Assembly (NCBI RefSeq): GCF_001468065.1
Contig: NZ_LNYZ01000013.1
Span: forward strand, 427,118 to 491,117
Length of the DNA stretch: 64,000 nucleotides
Source of the DNA: Legionella steigerwaltii
GTDB taxonomy: Bacteria; Pseudomonadota; Gammaproteobacteria; Legionellales; Legionellaceae
Direction of reading: 5' to 3'
Below are positions 27,235 to 36,876 of the stretch, piece after piece. Position numbers and translations under genes: made by a program. Within the stretch, counting starts at the first letter, position 1; the number at the start of each line of letters is the position of its first letter. The notes beneath the pieces are model-generated. The model was not told the origin of the DNA and made no database searches. It saw only the letters and a list, made by a program, of their open reading frames with translations.

Positions 27235-27386
27235 GTAGCCTGGGTGCAGCGAAGCGTTGTGACATATCCTCTCTCCCATTTGTGTGAGAGGGGTAGGGGT
27301 GAGGGTATCCCTCATCCGCCCTAACGGGCACCTTCTCCCCCTGGGGAGAAGAGAAGCACACAATCGCTTCGCTGCACCCAGGCTAC
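27235..27386. repeat. Composite element: palindromic repeat with other intergenic repeats nested inside
   Basis: Outer arms are the standard family: GTAGCCTGGGTGCAGCGAAGCG at the left (27235 on) and its exact complement ending at 27386. Between them lie about 108 bases of a different character: a segment around 27270-27310 (CCTCTCTCCC...GAGAGGGGTAGGGGTGAGGG) and another around 27311-27355 (CCCTCATCCGCCC...GGGGAGAAG), both GC-rich, partly self-complementary, and resembling repeats common between genes of other bacteria. It fills the divergent mnmA/yceD gap, where promoters must lie. Confidence 0.85.
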
Positions 27387-27434
27387 AATTTTGATACTTT
27401 ATACAAAAATATAACTCTTTAGGATACGACAATA

Positions 27435-27863
27435 ATGTTGCACTTACAAGAAATGGTTAAACATGGTCAACAAACTAGGACAGTGATACTCAGTGAGCGT
27501 TTACCAAATTTCATTACTACTTCCTGTCAGCTTGAAGTTACTTATCATGTTGAAGCAAAAGAAGATTTTTATCTAATTCATCTTCATGTTAAGGGCATAC
27601 TCCCTATTCAATGCCAGCGTTGTCTAGACGAATTTAATTTTCCATACGATAATATGACTGTAGTTGCTGTATGTCGTAATGATGAGAGGGCAGAGCAGAT
27701 ACTGGAACTTTATGAATGTATTGTTTCTGAAAATTTGCAAGTGAGTTTGGAAGATATACTGATCGATGAGTTACATCTGTACGCGCCACAATTTCATCCT
27801 GAAATTAATGATTGCAGCAGTGAAATAAATCAAATTTTAGTGGGAAAAAATGAATTTTATTGA
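27435..27863 (+). CDS. yceD: YceD family protein (DUF177), rRNA-related
   Basis: DUF177 protein of 142 residues, a cytoplasmic family linked to 23S rRNA accumulation and almost always encoded directly before rpmF, as here (63 bp gap). It has the conserved CQRCLDEF motif near 57-64 and the acidic C-terminal stretch ending in the family's EINDCSSEIN region. It begins the block yceD-rpmF-plsX-fab. AGGA lies about ten bases before the ATG. Confidence 0.9.
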   Translation: MLHLQEMVKHGQQTRTVILSERLPNFITTSCQLEVTYHVEAKEDFYLIHLHVKGILPIQCQRCLDEFNFPYDNMTVVAVCRNDERAEQILELYECIVSENLQVSLEDILIDELHLYAPQFHPEINDCSSEINQILVGKNEFY

Positions 27864-27926
27864 AATTTTATCTAATTAACACTAATATTCCCGCTTTATG
27901 AATGCAATTTGTTTAGGAGTAATACA

Positions 27927-28121
27927 ATGGCCGTACAACAAAATAAAAAATCACGCTCACGTCGTGATATGCGTCGTTCGCACGATGCTTTGACTAAGCC
28001 GACACTTTCTGTAGATTCAACTACTGGTGAAACACATCGTCGTCATCATATGACTGAAGATGGTTATTATCGCGGTAAAAAAATTATTGATACTGATAAT
28101 GTTTACGAAGAAAAAGAGTAA
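27927..28121 (+). CDS. rpmF: 50S ribosomal protein L32
   Basis: Ribosomal protein bL32, 64 residues. The start [20 protein letters not shown] is diagnostic. AGGAG lies seven bases before ATG 27927; the ATG-type start 18 bp upstream is rejected because it adds six residues absent from L32 proteins. Zinc-ribbon cysteines are absent, so it is the Cys-minus form. Five bases separate it from plsX. Confidence 0.97.
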   Translation: MAVQQNKKSRSRRDMRRSHDALTKPTLSVDSTTGETHRRHHMTEDGYYRGKKIIDTDNVYEEKE

Positions 28122-28126
28122 TTTTC

Positions 28127-29155
28127 TTGAAAAATATCACCATTGCAATTGATGCGATGGGTGGGGATCATGGTCTGAGTGTTGTGATTCCTGCCTGCAT
28201 TCGCGCAGCAAATAATAATCCTGATTTGAAACTCATTCTTGTTGGAGTTCACGATAAGATTCATGCTTTTTTAAAAAAGTATGATATGGCTTCTTCAAAT
28301 CAATTTTCCATAGTCCATGCTTCTGAAGTGGTGACTATGGATGAATTGCCTTCACATGCTTTGCGAAATAAAAAAGATTCTTCCATGCGCGTTGCCATTA
28401 ATTTGGTGAAAGAAGGAATGGCACAAGCTTGTGTTAGTGCCGGAAATACTGGTGCCCTAATGGCTACCGCGCGTTATGTTTTAAAAACATTACCTGGGAT
28501 CGATAGACCTGCGATTGTTTCTGAATTGCCTACTATGCGTGGTAGGACTTGGGTGATCGATTTGGGGGCTAATGTTGATTCTTGTGCTGAACATTTATTT
28601 CAGTTTGCTGTTATGGGATCTGCATTAGTACAGGCAGTATCAAATAAACCCAAACCCAAAATTGCCTTGTTGAATATAGGCGTGGAAGAAATGAAGGGAA
28701 ATGATCAAGTGAAACGTACGGCACACATGTTGGCTGAATGTGACGTCATGAACTATGTGGGATATGTAGAAGGTGATCATTTTTATACTGGAGAAGTGGA
28801 CTTAGTAGTTTGCGATGGTTTTGTTGGCAATGTAGCCTTAAAAGCGAGCGAAGGCCTTGCAAAGTTTTTTGTCGGTTTGCTCATGGAGTCATTTAATAGA
28901 AACTGGTATACAAAACTTTCTGCTTTAATTGCACGCCCGGCTTTAAAGCATCTTAAGAGACGCTTTGATCCTTCTCGTTATAACGGAGCAAGCATGCTCG
29001 GGTTAAATGGCATTGTTGTTAAAAGCCATGGTGGTGCCAATGAACTAGGGTTCCAACATGCTATTGAACAGGCAGTTCTTGAAGTTAAAAATAACGTGGT
29101 TGATTTAGTGCGTGCCCAAATAAATGATTTTATAAATCAGGGGTTGCTGTTATGA
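28127..29155 (+). CDS. plsX: Phosphate acyltransferase PlsX
   Basis: Converts acyl-ACP to acyl-phosphate for phospholipid synthesis, a peripheral membrane enzyme. It has 342 residues; [13 protein letters not shown] at the N-terminus is the family signature, with GNTGALMA near 107-114 and [13 protein letters not shown] near 227-239. The start is a TTG at 28127 right after rpmF; no ATG lies between it and the conserved N-terminus, so the TTG is firmly supported. The 3' end overlaps fabH by 4 bases (ATGA). Confidence 0.96.
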   Translation: MKNITIAIDAMGGDHGLSVVIPACIRAANNNPDLKLILVGVHDKIHAFLKKYDMASSNQFSIVHASEVVTMDELPSHALRNKKDSSMRVAINLVKEGMAQACVSAGNTGALMATARYVLKTLPGIDRPAIVSELPTMRGRTWVIDLGANVDSCAEHLFQFAVMGSALVQAVSNKPKPKIALLNIGVEEMKGNDQVKRTAHMLAECDVMNYVGYVEGDHFYTGEVDLVVCDGFVGNVALKASEGLAKFFVGLLMESFNRNWYTKLSALIARPALKHLKRRFDPSRYNGASMLGLNGIVVKSHGGANELGFQHAIEQAVLEVKNNVVDLVRAQINDFINQGLLL

Positions 29156-30105
29156 GAAACGCTGTAATACGTGGTACTGGTAGTTATACTCCTGAAAAAC
29201 AACTCAGCAATCTTGAGCTTGAGTCAATTCTGGATACCAGTGATGAGTGGATTGTCACTAGAACTGGGATCAGCAGTCGCAGTATTGCACAACCTCATGA
29301 AACTACATCATATATGGCCTCCAAGGCCGCTGAACAGGCATTAAGTGCCTCCGGATTGGATGCAGATGAAATTGATTTAATATTAGTTGCTACATGTACT
29401 CCAGATCATTTTTTTCCAGGGGTTGCTTGTTATGTGCAGCATGCTTTAAACATTAAGCGCCCTATACCTGCTTTTGATGTCGGTGCCGCATGCAGTGGCT
29501 TTGTTTATGTAATGGATATTGCAAAACAATATATTGAATCCGGTGCAGCTAAAAATATTCTTGTTATCGGTAGTGAAAGCATGTCTAGAGCTGTAGATTG
29601 GACTGATCGAGCAACTTGTGTTCTATTTGGAGATGGTGCAGGAGCAGTAGTTTTAAGTGCTAGTGACAGGCAAGGTATCATGGGGAGTGTATTACATGCT
29701 TCTTACGATGCAGAAAAATTATTAAATCTAAGCAATGCAACATTTGATAATCAACGTGCAACAATTAGTATGCGTGGTAATGAAGTTTTTAAAATCGCCG
29801 TTAAAATTATGGGCGATGTTGTTGATGAAGTTTTAGAGGCCAGTCATTTGAAAAAATCTGACATTCAATGGCTGATTCCTCATCAAGCAAATATGCGTAT
29901 TATTCAAGCCATCGCTAAAAAACTTGACCTTCCTATGTCACAAGTGATTGTTACTATTGGTAGCCAAGGTAATACTTCGGCTGCATCTATTCCTTTGGCT
30001 CTAGATCATTCTATTCGAACCAATCAGATTAAAAGAGATGAGTTATTATTGATTGAGTCCTTTGGTGGTGGAATGACTTGGGGAGCTATGGTAATTCGTT
30101 ATTAA
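29152..30105 (+). CDS. fabH: 3-oxoacyl-ACP synthase III (KAS III)
   Basis: Starts fatty acid synthesis by condensing acetyl-CoA with malonyl-ACP. The 317-residue length matches E. coli FabH. The catalytic triad is visible: Cys in GAACSGFVY near 111, His in [11 protein letters not shown] near 244, and Asn in GNTSAAS near 274. ATG overlaps the plsX stop, so translation is coupled. Confidence 0.97.
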   Translation: MRNAVIRGTGSYTPEKQLSNLELESILDTSDEWIVTRTGISSRSIAQPHETTSYMASKAAEQALSASGLDADEIDLILVATCTPDHFFPGVACYVQHALNIKRPIPAFDVGAACSGFVYVMDIAKQYIESGAAKNILVIGSESMSRAVDWTDRATCVLFGDGAGAVVLSASDRQGIMGSVLHASYDAEKLLNLSNATFDNQRATISMRGNEVFKIAVKIMGDVVDEVLEASHLKKSDIQWLIPHQANMRIIQAIAKKLDLPMSQVIVTIGSQGNTSAASIPLALDHSIRTNQIKRDELLLIESFGGGMTWGAMVIRY

Positions 30106-30160
30106 TAATTTTATTGAGTCATTTTTTTGAATTATATTTTAGTTCGGAGCTATTTTTAAT

Positions 30161-31099
30161 ATGGTAAAAACAGCATTTGTATTTCCTGGACAAGGTTCAC
30201 AATCAGTAGGAATGTTAGCTGATTTTGAGTTGCAGTATCCTGTTGTTGTCAAGACATTTGCAGAAGCATCTGAAGCAGTGGGTTATGATCTATGGAAACT
30301 TGTGCAGCATGGGCCTGAAGAAAAACTAAATCAAACAGAACATACACAGGTTGCAATGCTTACAGCAGATGTCGCAGTATATAGAGTGTTGATGCAACAT
30401 GGCGTTGCTCAACCAAAGATTATGGCTGGCCATAGTCTAGGTGAATATGCGGCTTTGGTTTGTGCTGATGCATTATCATTGTACGACGCAGCGTGTTTAG
30501 TAGCGCGTAGAGGACAAGTAATGCAAAATGCCGTCCCTTTAGGCTTAGGGGCTATGGCAGCGATCGTAGGTTTAACCGATGAGCAAGTAAAAACTTTATG
30601 TGAGCAAGCCAGTCAAGAAAATGAAGTGGTTGCACCAGCAAATTATAATGCAATTGGACAAGTAGTTGTGGCTGGACATACTCCAGCTGTTACACGAATA
30701 TTAGGTTTAGCTGAGGATGCTGGTGCTCGTCTTGCTAAGGTGATTCCAGTAAGTGTTCCATGTCATTGTCCTTTATTGTCGGAGGCTGCTGAATCCTTTG
30801 CTGAGTATCTCGCTAAAATTGAATTTAATAATACAAAAACAGACGTTGTGAGTAATGTTGATTTAAGTATTTATCATTCAGCACAGCATATACGTAAGCA
30901 ATTAAAAGAACAGCTATATAGTCCGGTACGTTGGGTAGAAACAATACAGCTCTTTAAAAACAACGGTATCGAACTTGTTCTGGAGTGTGGTCCAGGAAAA
31001 GTATTGGGCGGATTAGTTAAAAGAATCGATAGAAGCTTAAATACAATTAGTGTTTACGATACTATTAGTTTAGAACAGCTTGAGGAGCAGTTTGCGTAA
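30161..31099 (+). CDS. fabD: Malonyl-CoA:ACP transacylase
   Basis: Transfers malonyl groups from CoA to ACP, supplying the elongation steps. It has 312 residues with FPGQGSQ near 7-13, GHSLGEYAAL near 90-99 (catalytic Ser in GHSxG) and VPCHCPLL near 199-206 (catalytic His). It follows fabH by 55 bp. The 143-bp gap to fabG is gene-free and could hold an internal promoter. Confidence 0.97.
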   Translation: MVKTAFVFPGQGSQSVGMLADFELQYPVVVKTFAEASEAVGYDLWKLVQHGPEEKLNQTEHTQVAMLTADVAVYRVLMQHGVAQPKIMAGHSLGEYAALVCADALSLYDAACLVARRGQVMQNAVPLGLGAMAAIVGLTDEQVKTLCEQASQENEVVAPANYNAIGQVVVAGHTPAVTRILGLAEDAGARLAKVIPVSVPCHCPLLSEAAESFAEYLAKIEFNNTKTDVVSNVDLSIYHSAQHIRKQLKEQLYSPVRWVETIQLFKNNGIELVLECGPGKVLGGLVKRIDRSLNTISVYDTISLEQLEEQFA

Positions 31100-31242
31100 C
31101 CTGAGTGTATTGCTGATACCCTTAGGCGTATGTTGAGATGTAGAATGAGCATAACTTAAATTTTGTATGAGTATTGAGTCCAAAATTGATCGAATAAGTA
31201 CTCAGCTTATCAGAAATAAACATTTTCTATAGAGGAAAATAA

Positions 31243-31989
31243 ATGACGAGTCTAGATGGGAAAATTGCCTTAGTAACGGGGGCGAGCCGAGGAATAGGTC
31301 AGGCTATAGCTCTTAAATTAGCGCAGCAAGGTGCCTTTGTCTTTGGTACAGCCACTACAGAACAAGGCGCCCAATCAATAAATGCCTATTTTGAAAAAGA
31401 AAAATTGTCAGGAAAGGGGCTTGTCCTGGATGTTACCAATTCAGAGCAAATAGAAAAAGTAATCGGTGAATTGACTCATGAAAATCAATCTCCTTCAATA
31501 TTAGTGAACAATGCTGGGATAACATCAGATAATTTATTGCTGCGTATGGATGATGAGGAATGGTATAAGGTAATCGAAACGAATTTGAATTCAATATACA
31601 AAATGTCTAAAATTTGTATTAAACCCATGTTTAAAGCACGATGGGGACGAATTATTTCTATTGGGTCAGTGGTTGGTTCAAGCGGAAACTCAGGTCAAGT
31701 AAATTATACTGCAGCAAAAGCCGGTGTTGTTGGTTTCAGCAAATCCTTAGCTCAAGAAATCGGAAGCCGGGGAATTACTGTTAATGTTGTTGCGCCTGGG
31801 TTTATTGATACAGACATGACAGCGGCTTTACCAGATATGGTAAAGGAGGAAATGTTAAAAAGAATTCCTATGCGGAAGCTGGGAGAACCCGGAGATATAG
31901 CCGAAGCAGTAGCTTTTTTAGCATCAGACAGTGCTAAATATATCACGGGTGAAACAATTCATGTCAATGGCGGCATGTATATGGATTAA
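31243..31989 (+). CDS. fabG: 3-oxoacyl-ACP reductase
   Basis: NADPH-dependent short-chain dehydrogenase reducing beta-ketoacyl-ACP. The 248 residues contain TGASRGIGQAIA (cofactor loop) near 14-25, NNAGITSDNLL near 88-98, Ser in ISIGSVVGSSG and YTAAKAG (catalytic Tyr-x3-Lys) near 155-161. AGAGGA precedes the ATG. Its place between fabD and acpP confirms FabG over other SDR enzymes. Confidence 0.97.
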   Translation: MTSLDGKIALVTGASRGIGQAIALKLAQQGAFVFGTATTEQGAQSINAYFEKEKLSGKGLVLDVTNSEQIEKVIGELTHENQSPSILVNNAGITSDNLLLRMDDEEWYKVIETNLNSIYKMSKICIKPMFKARWGRIISIGSVVGSSGNSGQVNYTAAKAGVVGFSKSLAQEIGSRGITVNVVAPGFIDTDMTAALPDMVKEEMLKRIPMRKLGEPGDIAEAVAFLASDSAKYITGETIHVNGGMYMD

Positions 31990-32023
31990 TTGCACTTGCG
32001 TTATCTGTATAAATGAATAAACT

Positions 32024-32184
32024 ATACCACTTCCATTTAACTTTGGTTGTTTGGCTTTTATGGAGTGCTTCCAAATTTAAGTGATTGGGTTGAAAATGAT
32101 AGCTAAATTGATGTTTATTTGATTTGCTAATTAAAATAAATTAAGACTTATTGTTAAGTAATCAAAGTTAAGTGGAAGTTGTAT
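32024..32184. repeat. 161-bp element with 25-bp imperfect terminal inverted repeats between fabG and acpP
   Basis: Arms 32024-32048 and 32160-32184 are complementary at 22 of 25 positions; each holds the core ACTTCCA(T/C)TTAACTTTG. The 111-base interior is AT-rich without an ORF. The element occupies most of the 252-bp fabG-acpP gap. It may be a miniature inverted-repeat element or a large mRNA/cruciform structure in front of acpP. Confidence 0.65.
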
Positions 32185-32241
32185 GTTAAATAACCTGGAA
32201 TTTTTTTAAATTTCTATCAACCGAAAGAGGAAAATCAAGTT

Positions 32242-32490
32242 ATGAGTACTGTTGAAGAGCGTGTTCGTAAAATTGTTGTTGAACAGTTAGGCGTTAAAGA
32301 AGAAGAGTTAAAGAATGATGCATCGTTTGTTGATGACTTAGGTGCTGATTCTTTGGATACTGTGGAATTGGTTATGGCTCTTGAAGAAGAATTTGAAACA
32401 GAAATTCCTGATGAAAAAGCTGAAAAAATTACCACGATTCAGGAAGCGATTGATTATATTGAATCTAATTTAAATAAAGAAGAAGCATAA
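32242..32490 (+). CDS. acpP: Acyl carrier protein
   Basis: Carries growing acyl chains on a phosphopantetheine arm. The acidic 82-residue protein has the attachment motif GADS37LDTVEL. Helix I begins [14 protein letters not shown] as in other AcpP proteins. AGAGGA lies 11 bases before the ATG. The upstream gap is long for this operon and contains an inverted-repeat element, so acpP probably has its own promoter, as usual for this abundant protein. Confidence 0.98.
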   Translation: MSTVEERVRKIVVEQLGVKEEELKNDASFVDDLGADSLDTVELVMALEEEFETEIPDEKAEKITTIQEAIDYIESNLNKEEA

Positions 32491-32513
32491 GCATTTTTGC
32501 TTTATCTCTTTCG

Positions 32514-32536
32514 CTCCTACGCATAGTGTGTGGGAG
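32514..32536 (+). other. Hairpin between acpP and fabF
   Basis: A 10-bp stem (CTCCTACGCA with TGTGTGGGAG, two G-U pairs in RNA) with a 3-base loop, no T-run. In a position to stabilise the acpP transcript or reduce read-through into fabF. Confidence 0.45.
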
Positions 32537-32568
32537 ATGGACGGGAATTGTTTTACGAGGAGCCTTCA

Positions 32569-33807
32569 TTGAATAAGCGGCGTGTAGTAATTACTGGTAT
32601 GGGTATGATTACCCCTGTCGGGCTTAATGTAGAAGAAACTTGGCAAAATATATTAGCAGGTGTAAGTGGTGTTGTTTTGGCAGATGAATTTGATGCTAAT
32701 GAATACAGTACGCGTATATGGGCTAAAGTTAAGAATTTTAATATTGAGAACTATGTTCCGCTTAAAGATGCTCGTAAAATGGATGTTTTTACCCAATATG
32801 GCATTGCTGCAGCTGATGAAGCAATGCTGGATTCGGGTTTGAAGGTTGATGCGAATTTATCAAATCGTATTGGTGTTGCTGTTGGTGCAGGTATTGGTGG
32901 CATCCAGACAATTACCAATAATCAAGATAAATTGATGGCAGGTGGGCCTCGAAAGGTTTCTCCATTCTTTATCCCAGCAGGTATCATTAATATGGTTGCT
33001 GGACAGATTTCAATAAGACATCAGCTGAAAGGGCCCAATATTTCTGTTGTAACCGCATGTACTACCGGTACACATAATATTGGACTTGCTGGGCGAATGA
33101 TTGCTTATGGTGATGCTGATGTTATGGTATGTGGTGGGGCTGAAATGACCCTAACACCACTGTGTTTGGCAGGGTTTTCTGCTGTGCGTTCTCTATCTAA
33201 GCGCAATGATGAGCCTCAAAAGGCATCAAGACCTTTTGATAAAGATAGAGATGGTTTTGTTATGGGTGAAGGTGCGGGTGTTCTTATTCTAGAGGAATAT
33301 GAACATGCTAAAGCACGTGGTGCAAAAATTTATGCCGAACTTGTAGGTTTTGGTATGTCTGGGGATGCTTTCCATATTACTGCCCCTGATGATGACGCGG
33401 ATGGTGCGGCTCGGGCGATGGAAGCAGCCATACATGATGCAGGTATTGATCCAGAACAAGTTGATTATATTAATGCGCATGGTACATCGACTTATCTTAA
33501 TGATTTGAATGAAACGAAAGCAATTAAGCGTGTATTTAAACAACATGCCTATAATTTGGCGGTTAGTTCTACAAAATCAATGACAGGTCACTTATTAGGT
33601 GCTGCTGGTGCTGTAGAAGCAATATTTAGCATTTTGGCACTCAGAGATCAAATTGCTCCGCCAACTATTAATTTGGATAATCCTGATGAAGGATGTGATT
33701 TGAATTATGTACCTTATACACCTCAAAAAAGAGCTATTAATTATGTTCTGAGTAATTCGCTTGGTTTTGGTGGAACAAATGGTAGCTTGTTATTTAAGCG
33801 GATCTAA
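32569..33807 (+). CDS. fabF: 3-oxoacyl-ACP synthase II (KAS II)
   Basis: Elongating condensing enzyme of fatty acid synthesis. From the TTG at 32569 the product has 412 residues (E. coli 413) and begins [24 protein letters not shown] sits six bases before that TTG, while the GTG at 32530 adds 13 non-conserved residues. Catalytic residues: Cys in [12 protein letters not shown] near 162-173, His in [11 protein letters not shown] near 302-312, and His in [11 protein letters not shown] near 335-345. It runs directly into mltG. Confidence 0.97.
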   Translation: MNKRRVVITGMGMITPVGLNVEETWQNILAGVSGVVLADEFDANEYSTRIWAKVKNFNIENYVPLKDARKMDVFTQYGIAAADEAMLDSGLKVDANLSNRIGVAVGAGIGGIQTITNNQDKLMAGGPRKVSPFFIPAGIINMVAGQISIRHQLKGPNISVVTACTTGTHNIGLAGRMIAYGDADVMVCGGAEMTLTPLCLAGFSAVRSLSKRNDEPQKASRPFDKDRDGFVMGEGAGVLILEEYEHAKARGAKIYAELVGFGMSGDAFHITAPDDDADGAARAMEAAIHDAGIDPEQVDYINAHGTSTYLNDLNETKAIKRVFKQHAYNLAVSSTKSMTGHLLGAAGAVEAIFSILALRDQIAPPTINLDNPDEGCDLNYVPYTPQKRAINYVLSNSLGFGGTNGSLLFKRI

Positions 33808-34806
33808 ATGACATTTTCAAGACATAAAAAACTGATACTTTATGTAGTAATGCTGTTTTTTATGTCTTTTTTACTTTTCTTTTTTAGTACTTATACTCAG
33901 ATAGCAAGACCCATTATTCCTAAAGACGGTTCACCAGTTATCATCACTCTTGACCGAACTGCATCAGCTTCGCAATTTGTAAAAACATTGAAAGAGAAAA
34001 ACCTGATCCGTTCAAACTCCGCGCTTCTAACAATGATTCGTTTGTCAGGTTTATCATCCCAGCTTAAAGCGGGTGTATACCAAATAAAGCCGGGTGAAAC
34101 TGCAATGCAGTTAATACATCGGGTTGTAGCGGGAGATGTTTTAACCCAAAATTTCACGATTATTGCGGGTACCACCCAGAAAAAAATTTCACAAGATTTG
34201 GCAAATGCGGTCTATTTAAATTATCGTCCTGAAGATTGGAATTCCATAAAGGGCAATTATCCCAATGCTGAGGGGCTATTACTCGCTGATACCTATCAGT
34301 ATCGAGGAGGTAGCAGCGGTACTAGTTTATTAGAACATGCTCATCGTAATTTAATTAATTATTTAAATATGAGCTGGGCGAATAGAGCGCCTAATTTACC
34401 CTATAAAACTCCCTATGAATTGCTGACAGCTGCCTCAATAATTGAAAAAGAAACAGCTATTCCGCAGGAGCGTAAGTTAATTTCGGGTGTAATGGTTAAT
34501 CGATTAAATAAAAAAATGCCGTTGCAGATGGATCCTACTGTTATTTACGGTTTGGGTTCTGCATACAAGGGAAAGCTAGCTCATAATGATTTGCTCATTG
34601 ATTCCCCCTATAACTCATATCATTATAGAGGTTTGCCCCCCACACCTATTGCTATGGTGGGTAAGGAAGCGTTAGATGCAGCCGCTCACCCTCAACTCTC
34701 CAACTATTTATATTTTGTTGCCAAAGGAGATGGGACACATCAATTTTCTGAAACGTATCAACAACAAAAGCAAGCAATTAATCAATATAAACGCAAGGAT
34801 CTCTAA
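33808..34806 (+). CDS. mltG: Endolytic murein transglycosylase MltG
   Basis: Inner-membrane enzyme (YceG family) that cuts nascent glycan strands and sets their length. It has 332 residues, one TM helix near 10-30, a LysM-like stretch ([14 protein letters not shown] near 87-100) and a catalytic domain with [11 protein letters not shown] near 206-216, whose Glu is the catalytic residue, and [11 protein letters not shown] near 240-250. The ATG follows the fabF stop with no gap and the end overlaps tmk by one base: the conserved fabF-(pabC)-mltG-tmk-holB order, here without pabC. Confidence 0.96.
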   Translation: MTFSRHKKLILYVVMLFFMSFLLFFFSTYTQIARPIIPKDGSPVIITLDRTASASQFVKTLKEKNLIRSNSALLTMIRLSGLSSQLKAGVYQIKPGETAMQLIHRVVAGDVLTQNFTIIAGTTQKKISQDLANAVYLNYRPEDWNSIKGNYPNAEGLLLADTYQYRGGSSGTSLLEHAHRNLINYLNMSWANRAPNLPYKTPYELLTAASIIEKETAIPQERKLISGVMVNRLNKKMPLQMDPTVIYGLGSAYKGKLAHNDLLIDSPYNSYHYRGLPPTPIAMVGKEALDAAAHPQLSNYLYFVAKGDGTHQFSETYQQQKQAINQYKRKDL

Positions 34807-35438
34807 TGTCATCTTTAGCTGGGAAGTTAATTGTTATTGAAGGATTGGAAGGTGCTGGAAAATCAACGGCAATAAGTACCGTTATAGAGCTTCTAGCCAA
34901 AAGGCAAATCCAAACTCTGACTACCCGCGAGCCTGGGGGCACAATTATCGGTGAGATTTTACGGGATCTGATTAAAAATCCCAAATATAGGGAGGTTTTA
35001 GATGATCGCAGTGAGTTATTATTGCTTTACGCAGCCCGAATTCAGCTTATTGAGGAAGTTATTAAACCTGCTTTAAACCAAGGAATTTGGGTTATTGCAG
35101 ACCGATTCGAACTTTCAACTATGGCATATCAAGGTGGTGGAAGAAGATTGGATCAAGAAGTGATTCATCAGTTATCTTCTTTTGCACTTAATGGATTTAA
35201 ACCCGATCTGACTTTATATTTGGATATTAGCCCTGAAGAGGGAATGATGCGCGTTAAATCAAGAGGTGAGTTCGATAGGATTGAACAACAATCAATTGAT
35301 TTTTTTCATCGTGTCCATGAAAGCTACATTCATCATGTTAACATGGATTCCAATACAGTGATTATTGATGCGCGCTGTCCTCTAAATGAAGTACAGCAGG
35401 CAATTCAACAGGCGATAAATCAATTTATTGAGCATTAA
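34806..35438 (+). CDS. tmk: Thymidylate kinase
   Basis: Phosphorylates dTMP to dTDP. The 210-residue protein has the P-loop GLEGAGKST near 13-21, the DRxxxS-type motif [16 protein letters not shown] near 98-113 and the LID region following [15 protein letters not shown]. It starts inside the mltG stop codon (TAATG) and is followed after two bases by holB. Confidence 0.97.
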   Translation: MSSLAGKLIVIEGLEGAGKSTAISTVIELLAKRQIQTLTTREPGGTIIGEILRDLIKNPKYREVLDDRSELLLLYAARIQLIEEVIKPALNQGIWVIADRFELSTMAYQGGGRRLDQEVIHQLSSFALNGFKPDLTLYLDISPEEGMMRVKSRGEFDRIEQQSIDFFHRVHESYIHHVNMDSNTVIIDARCPLNEVQQAIQQAINQFIEH

Positions 35439-35440
35439 CG

Positions 35441-36388
35441 ATGAGCGAATTTAACGACGTGTCGGATCGTCCAACATCGGATCGAAACAAAAAATATCAA
35501 CGGCAATGGAATCAGATTCAATCTGCTTGGAGTAATAATCGTATTTCTCAGTCTATGCTGTTTATTGGCGCGTTTGATCGTGATTTTGTGGATTTTGTAA
35601 AAAAATTAACTCAGTTAATTTTCTGTAAGCAAAAGGGAAATGAACCTTGTTGTACCTGCGTTGATTGTCGGATGGTTGTAGGCGGCGAGCATCCTGATAT
35701 TGAATGGGTTAAACCAGAAAAAAGTGGCGGTGCAATTAAAATCGATCAGATAAGAGAATTGCAAAATTATGCCTATTTAACACCTCAACGAACTAAATAT
35801 CGTTTGATTGTTATCGAGTCCGCTGATCGAATGAATACCTCTGCGGCTAATTCATTATTAAAAATTTTAGAAGAGCCTCCTTCACAGACAATATTTTTAC
35901 TTTTAGCCCAGCAAATAAGTACTTTATTACCTACAGTCTTGAGCAGATGCCAGATAGTACGTTTTGCATCATATAACGACTTGTCACGGATTAATCATTT
36001 GCAATTGGCTGAGCACTACCCAGAGGAATCTGAACAAGCAATGATTGTGAAACAGTCAGAGTTTATTTTAGATGGTTTAATTGCAGTAATCGAGCAAAAA
36101 ATGCATCCTAGTATTGTTGCTGCTCAATGGAGTCAATTTGAGTTAGGAACATTACTTTGGTTTTTGTATTTAGTGTATGCGCAAGTACAAGTGATGCAAA
36201 TTAATATGACTGGAGATATTGGCCCAATTTTGCCTCAGCTGAGCTGTTTAATGTCATTATTAAATCCCATAATGATTTTCTCTCAAATCGATAAAATAAA
36301 TACATTGCAGCGAAAATTAAGCCATAATATGAATGTAAATCAAACTTTAGCATTGGAAGATTTATTGTTAGCAATATACGGTAAATAA
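35441..36388 (+). CDS. holB: DNA polymerase III delta' subunit
   Basis: Clamp-loader subunit, AAA+ fold without a working P-loop. The 315 residues include a zinc-binding cysteine group (FCKQKGNEPCCTCVDCR near 61-77), the conserved IDQIRELQ near 98-105, NSLLKILEEPP near 134-144 and the SRC arginine-finger motif (LSRCQIVRF near 167-175). A roughly 12-residue polar N-terminal extension precedes the fold. It sits in the tmk-holB-pilZ-tatD order typical of Pseudomonas and relatives. Confidence 0.94.
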   Translation: MSEFNDVSDRPTSDRNKKYQRQWNQIQSAWSNNRISQSMLFIGAFDRDFVDFVKKLTQLIFCKQKGNEPCCTCVDCRMVVGGEHPDIEWVKPEKSGGAIKIDQIRELQNYAYLTPQRTKYRLIVIESADRMNTSAANSLLKILEEPPSQTIFLLLAQQISTLLPTVLSRCQIVRFASYNDLSRINHLQLAEHYPEESEQAMIVKQSEFILDGLIAVIEQKMHPSIVAAQWSQFELGTLLWFLYLVYAQVQVMQINMTGDIGPILPQLSCLMSLLNPIMIFSQIDKINTLQRKLSHNMNVNQTLALEDLLLAIYGK

Positions 36389-36460
36389 GGCTGCCTTATA
36401 AGCAATTGGTCTATATAAGGTTTTGATTTTTATGAAATCCAGAATATTTAAGGAAGATCT

Positions 36461-36802
36461 ATGATGGATACAATACAACAAATCAATTGCTCGTTTCTTA
36501 GTGAATCAACACTTTATGCAGCTTATATGCCATTTGTTAAAGGAGGCGGATTATTTATTCGCACTAAAACAAACTATTTATTTGGCTCAGTGGTTAAGCT
36601 ATCAATCAAATTAATGGATGAAGATGAACTCTATGTCGTTGATGGAAAAGTTATTTGGATTACACCTAAAGGAGCACAGGGAAATAAAGTACCTGGAGTA
36701 GGAGTACAATTTATCGATGAAAACAGCCGTAATTTATGTAATAAAATAGAGACCTATTTAGCAGGCATGTTAAAATCTTCCCAATTAACAGATACAATTT
36801 AG
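36461..36802 (+). CDS. pilZ: PilZ-domain protein (type IV pilus PilZ)
   Basis: Single PilZ domain of 113 residues, needed for type IV pilus assembly in Pseudomonas and Xanthomonas, where it works with PilB and FimX. Its position between holB and tatD is the classical pilZ locus. The c-di-GMP-binding RxxxR and (D/N)xSxxG motifs are missing: the region reads VKGGGLFIRT where DxSxxG would be. So like Pseudomonas PilZ it probably does not bind the nucleotide itself. AAGGA precedes a double ATG (36461/36464); either may be used. Confidence 0.9.
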   Translation: MMDTIQQINCSFLSESTLYAAYMPFVKGGGLFIRTKTNYLFGSVVKLSIKLMDEDELYVVDGKVIWITPKGAQGNKVPGVGVQFIDENSRNLCNKIETYLAGMLKSSQLTDTI

Positions 36803-36876
36803 TTTAATGCAATATGGGAAAACATTTATTTCTATTCCTTATGTTGAGCTGATGAATATTTTAAGAGGCCATTTTT

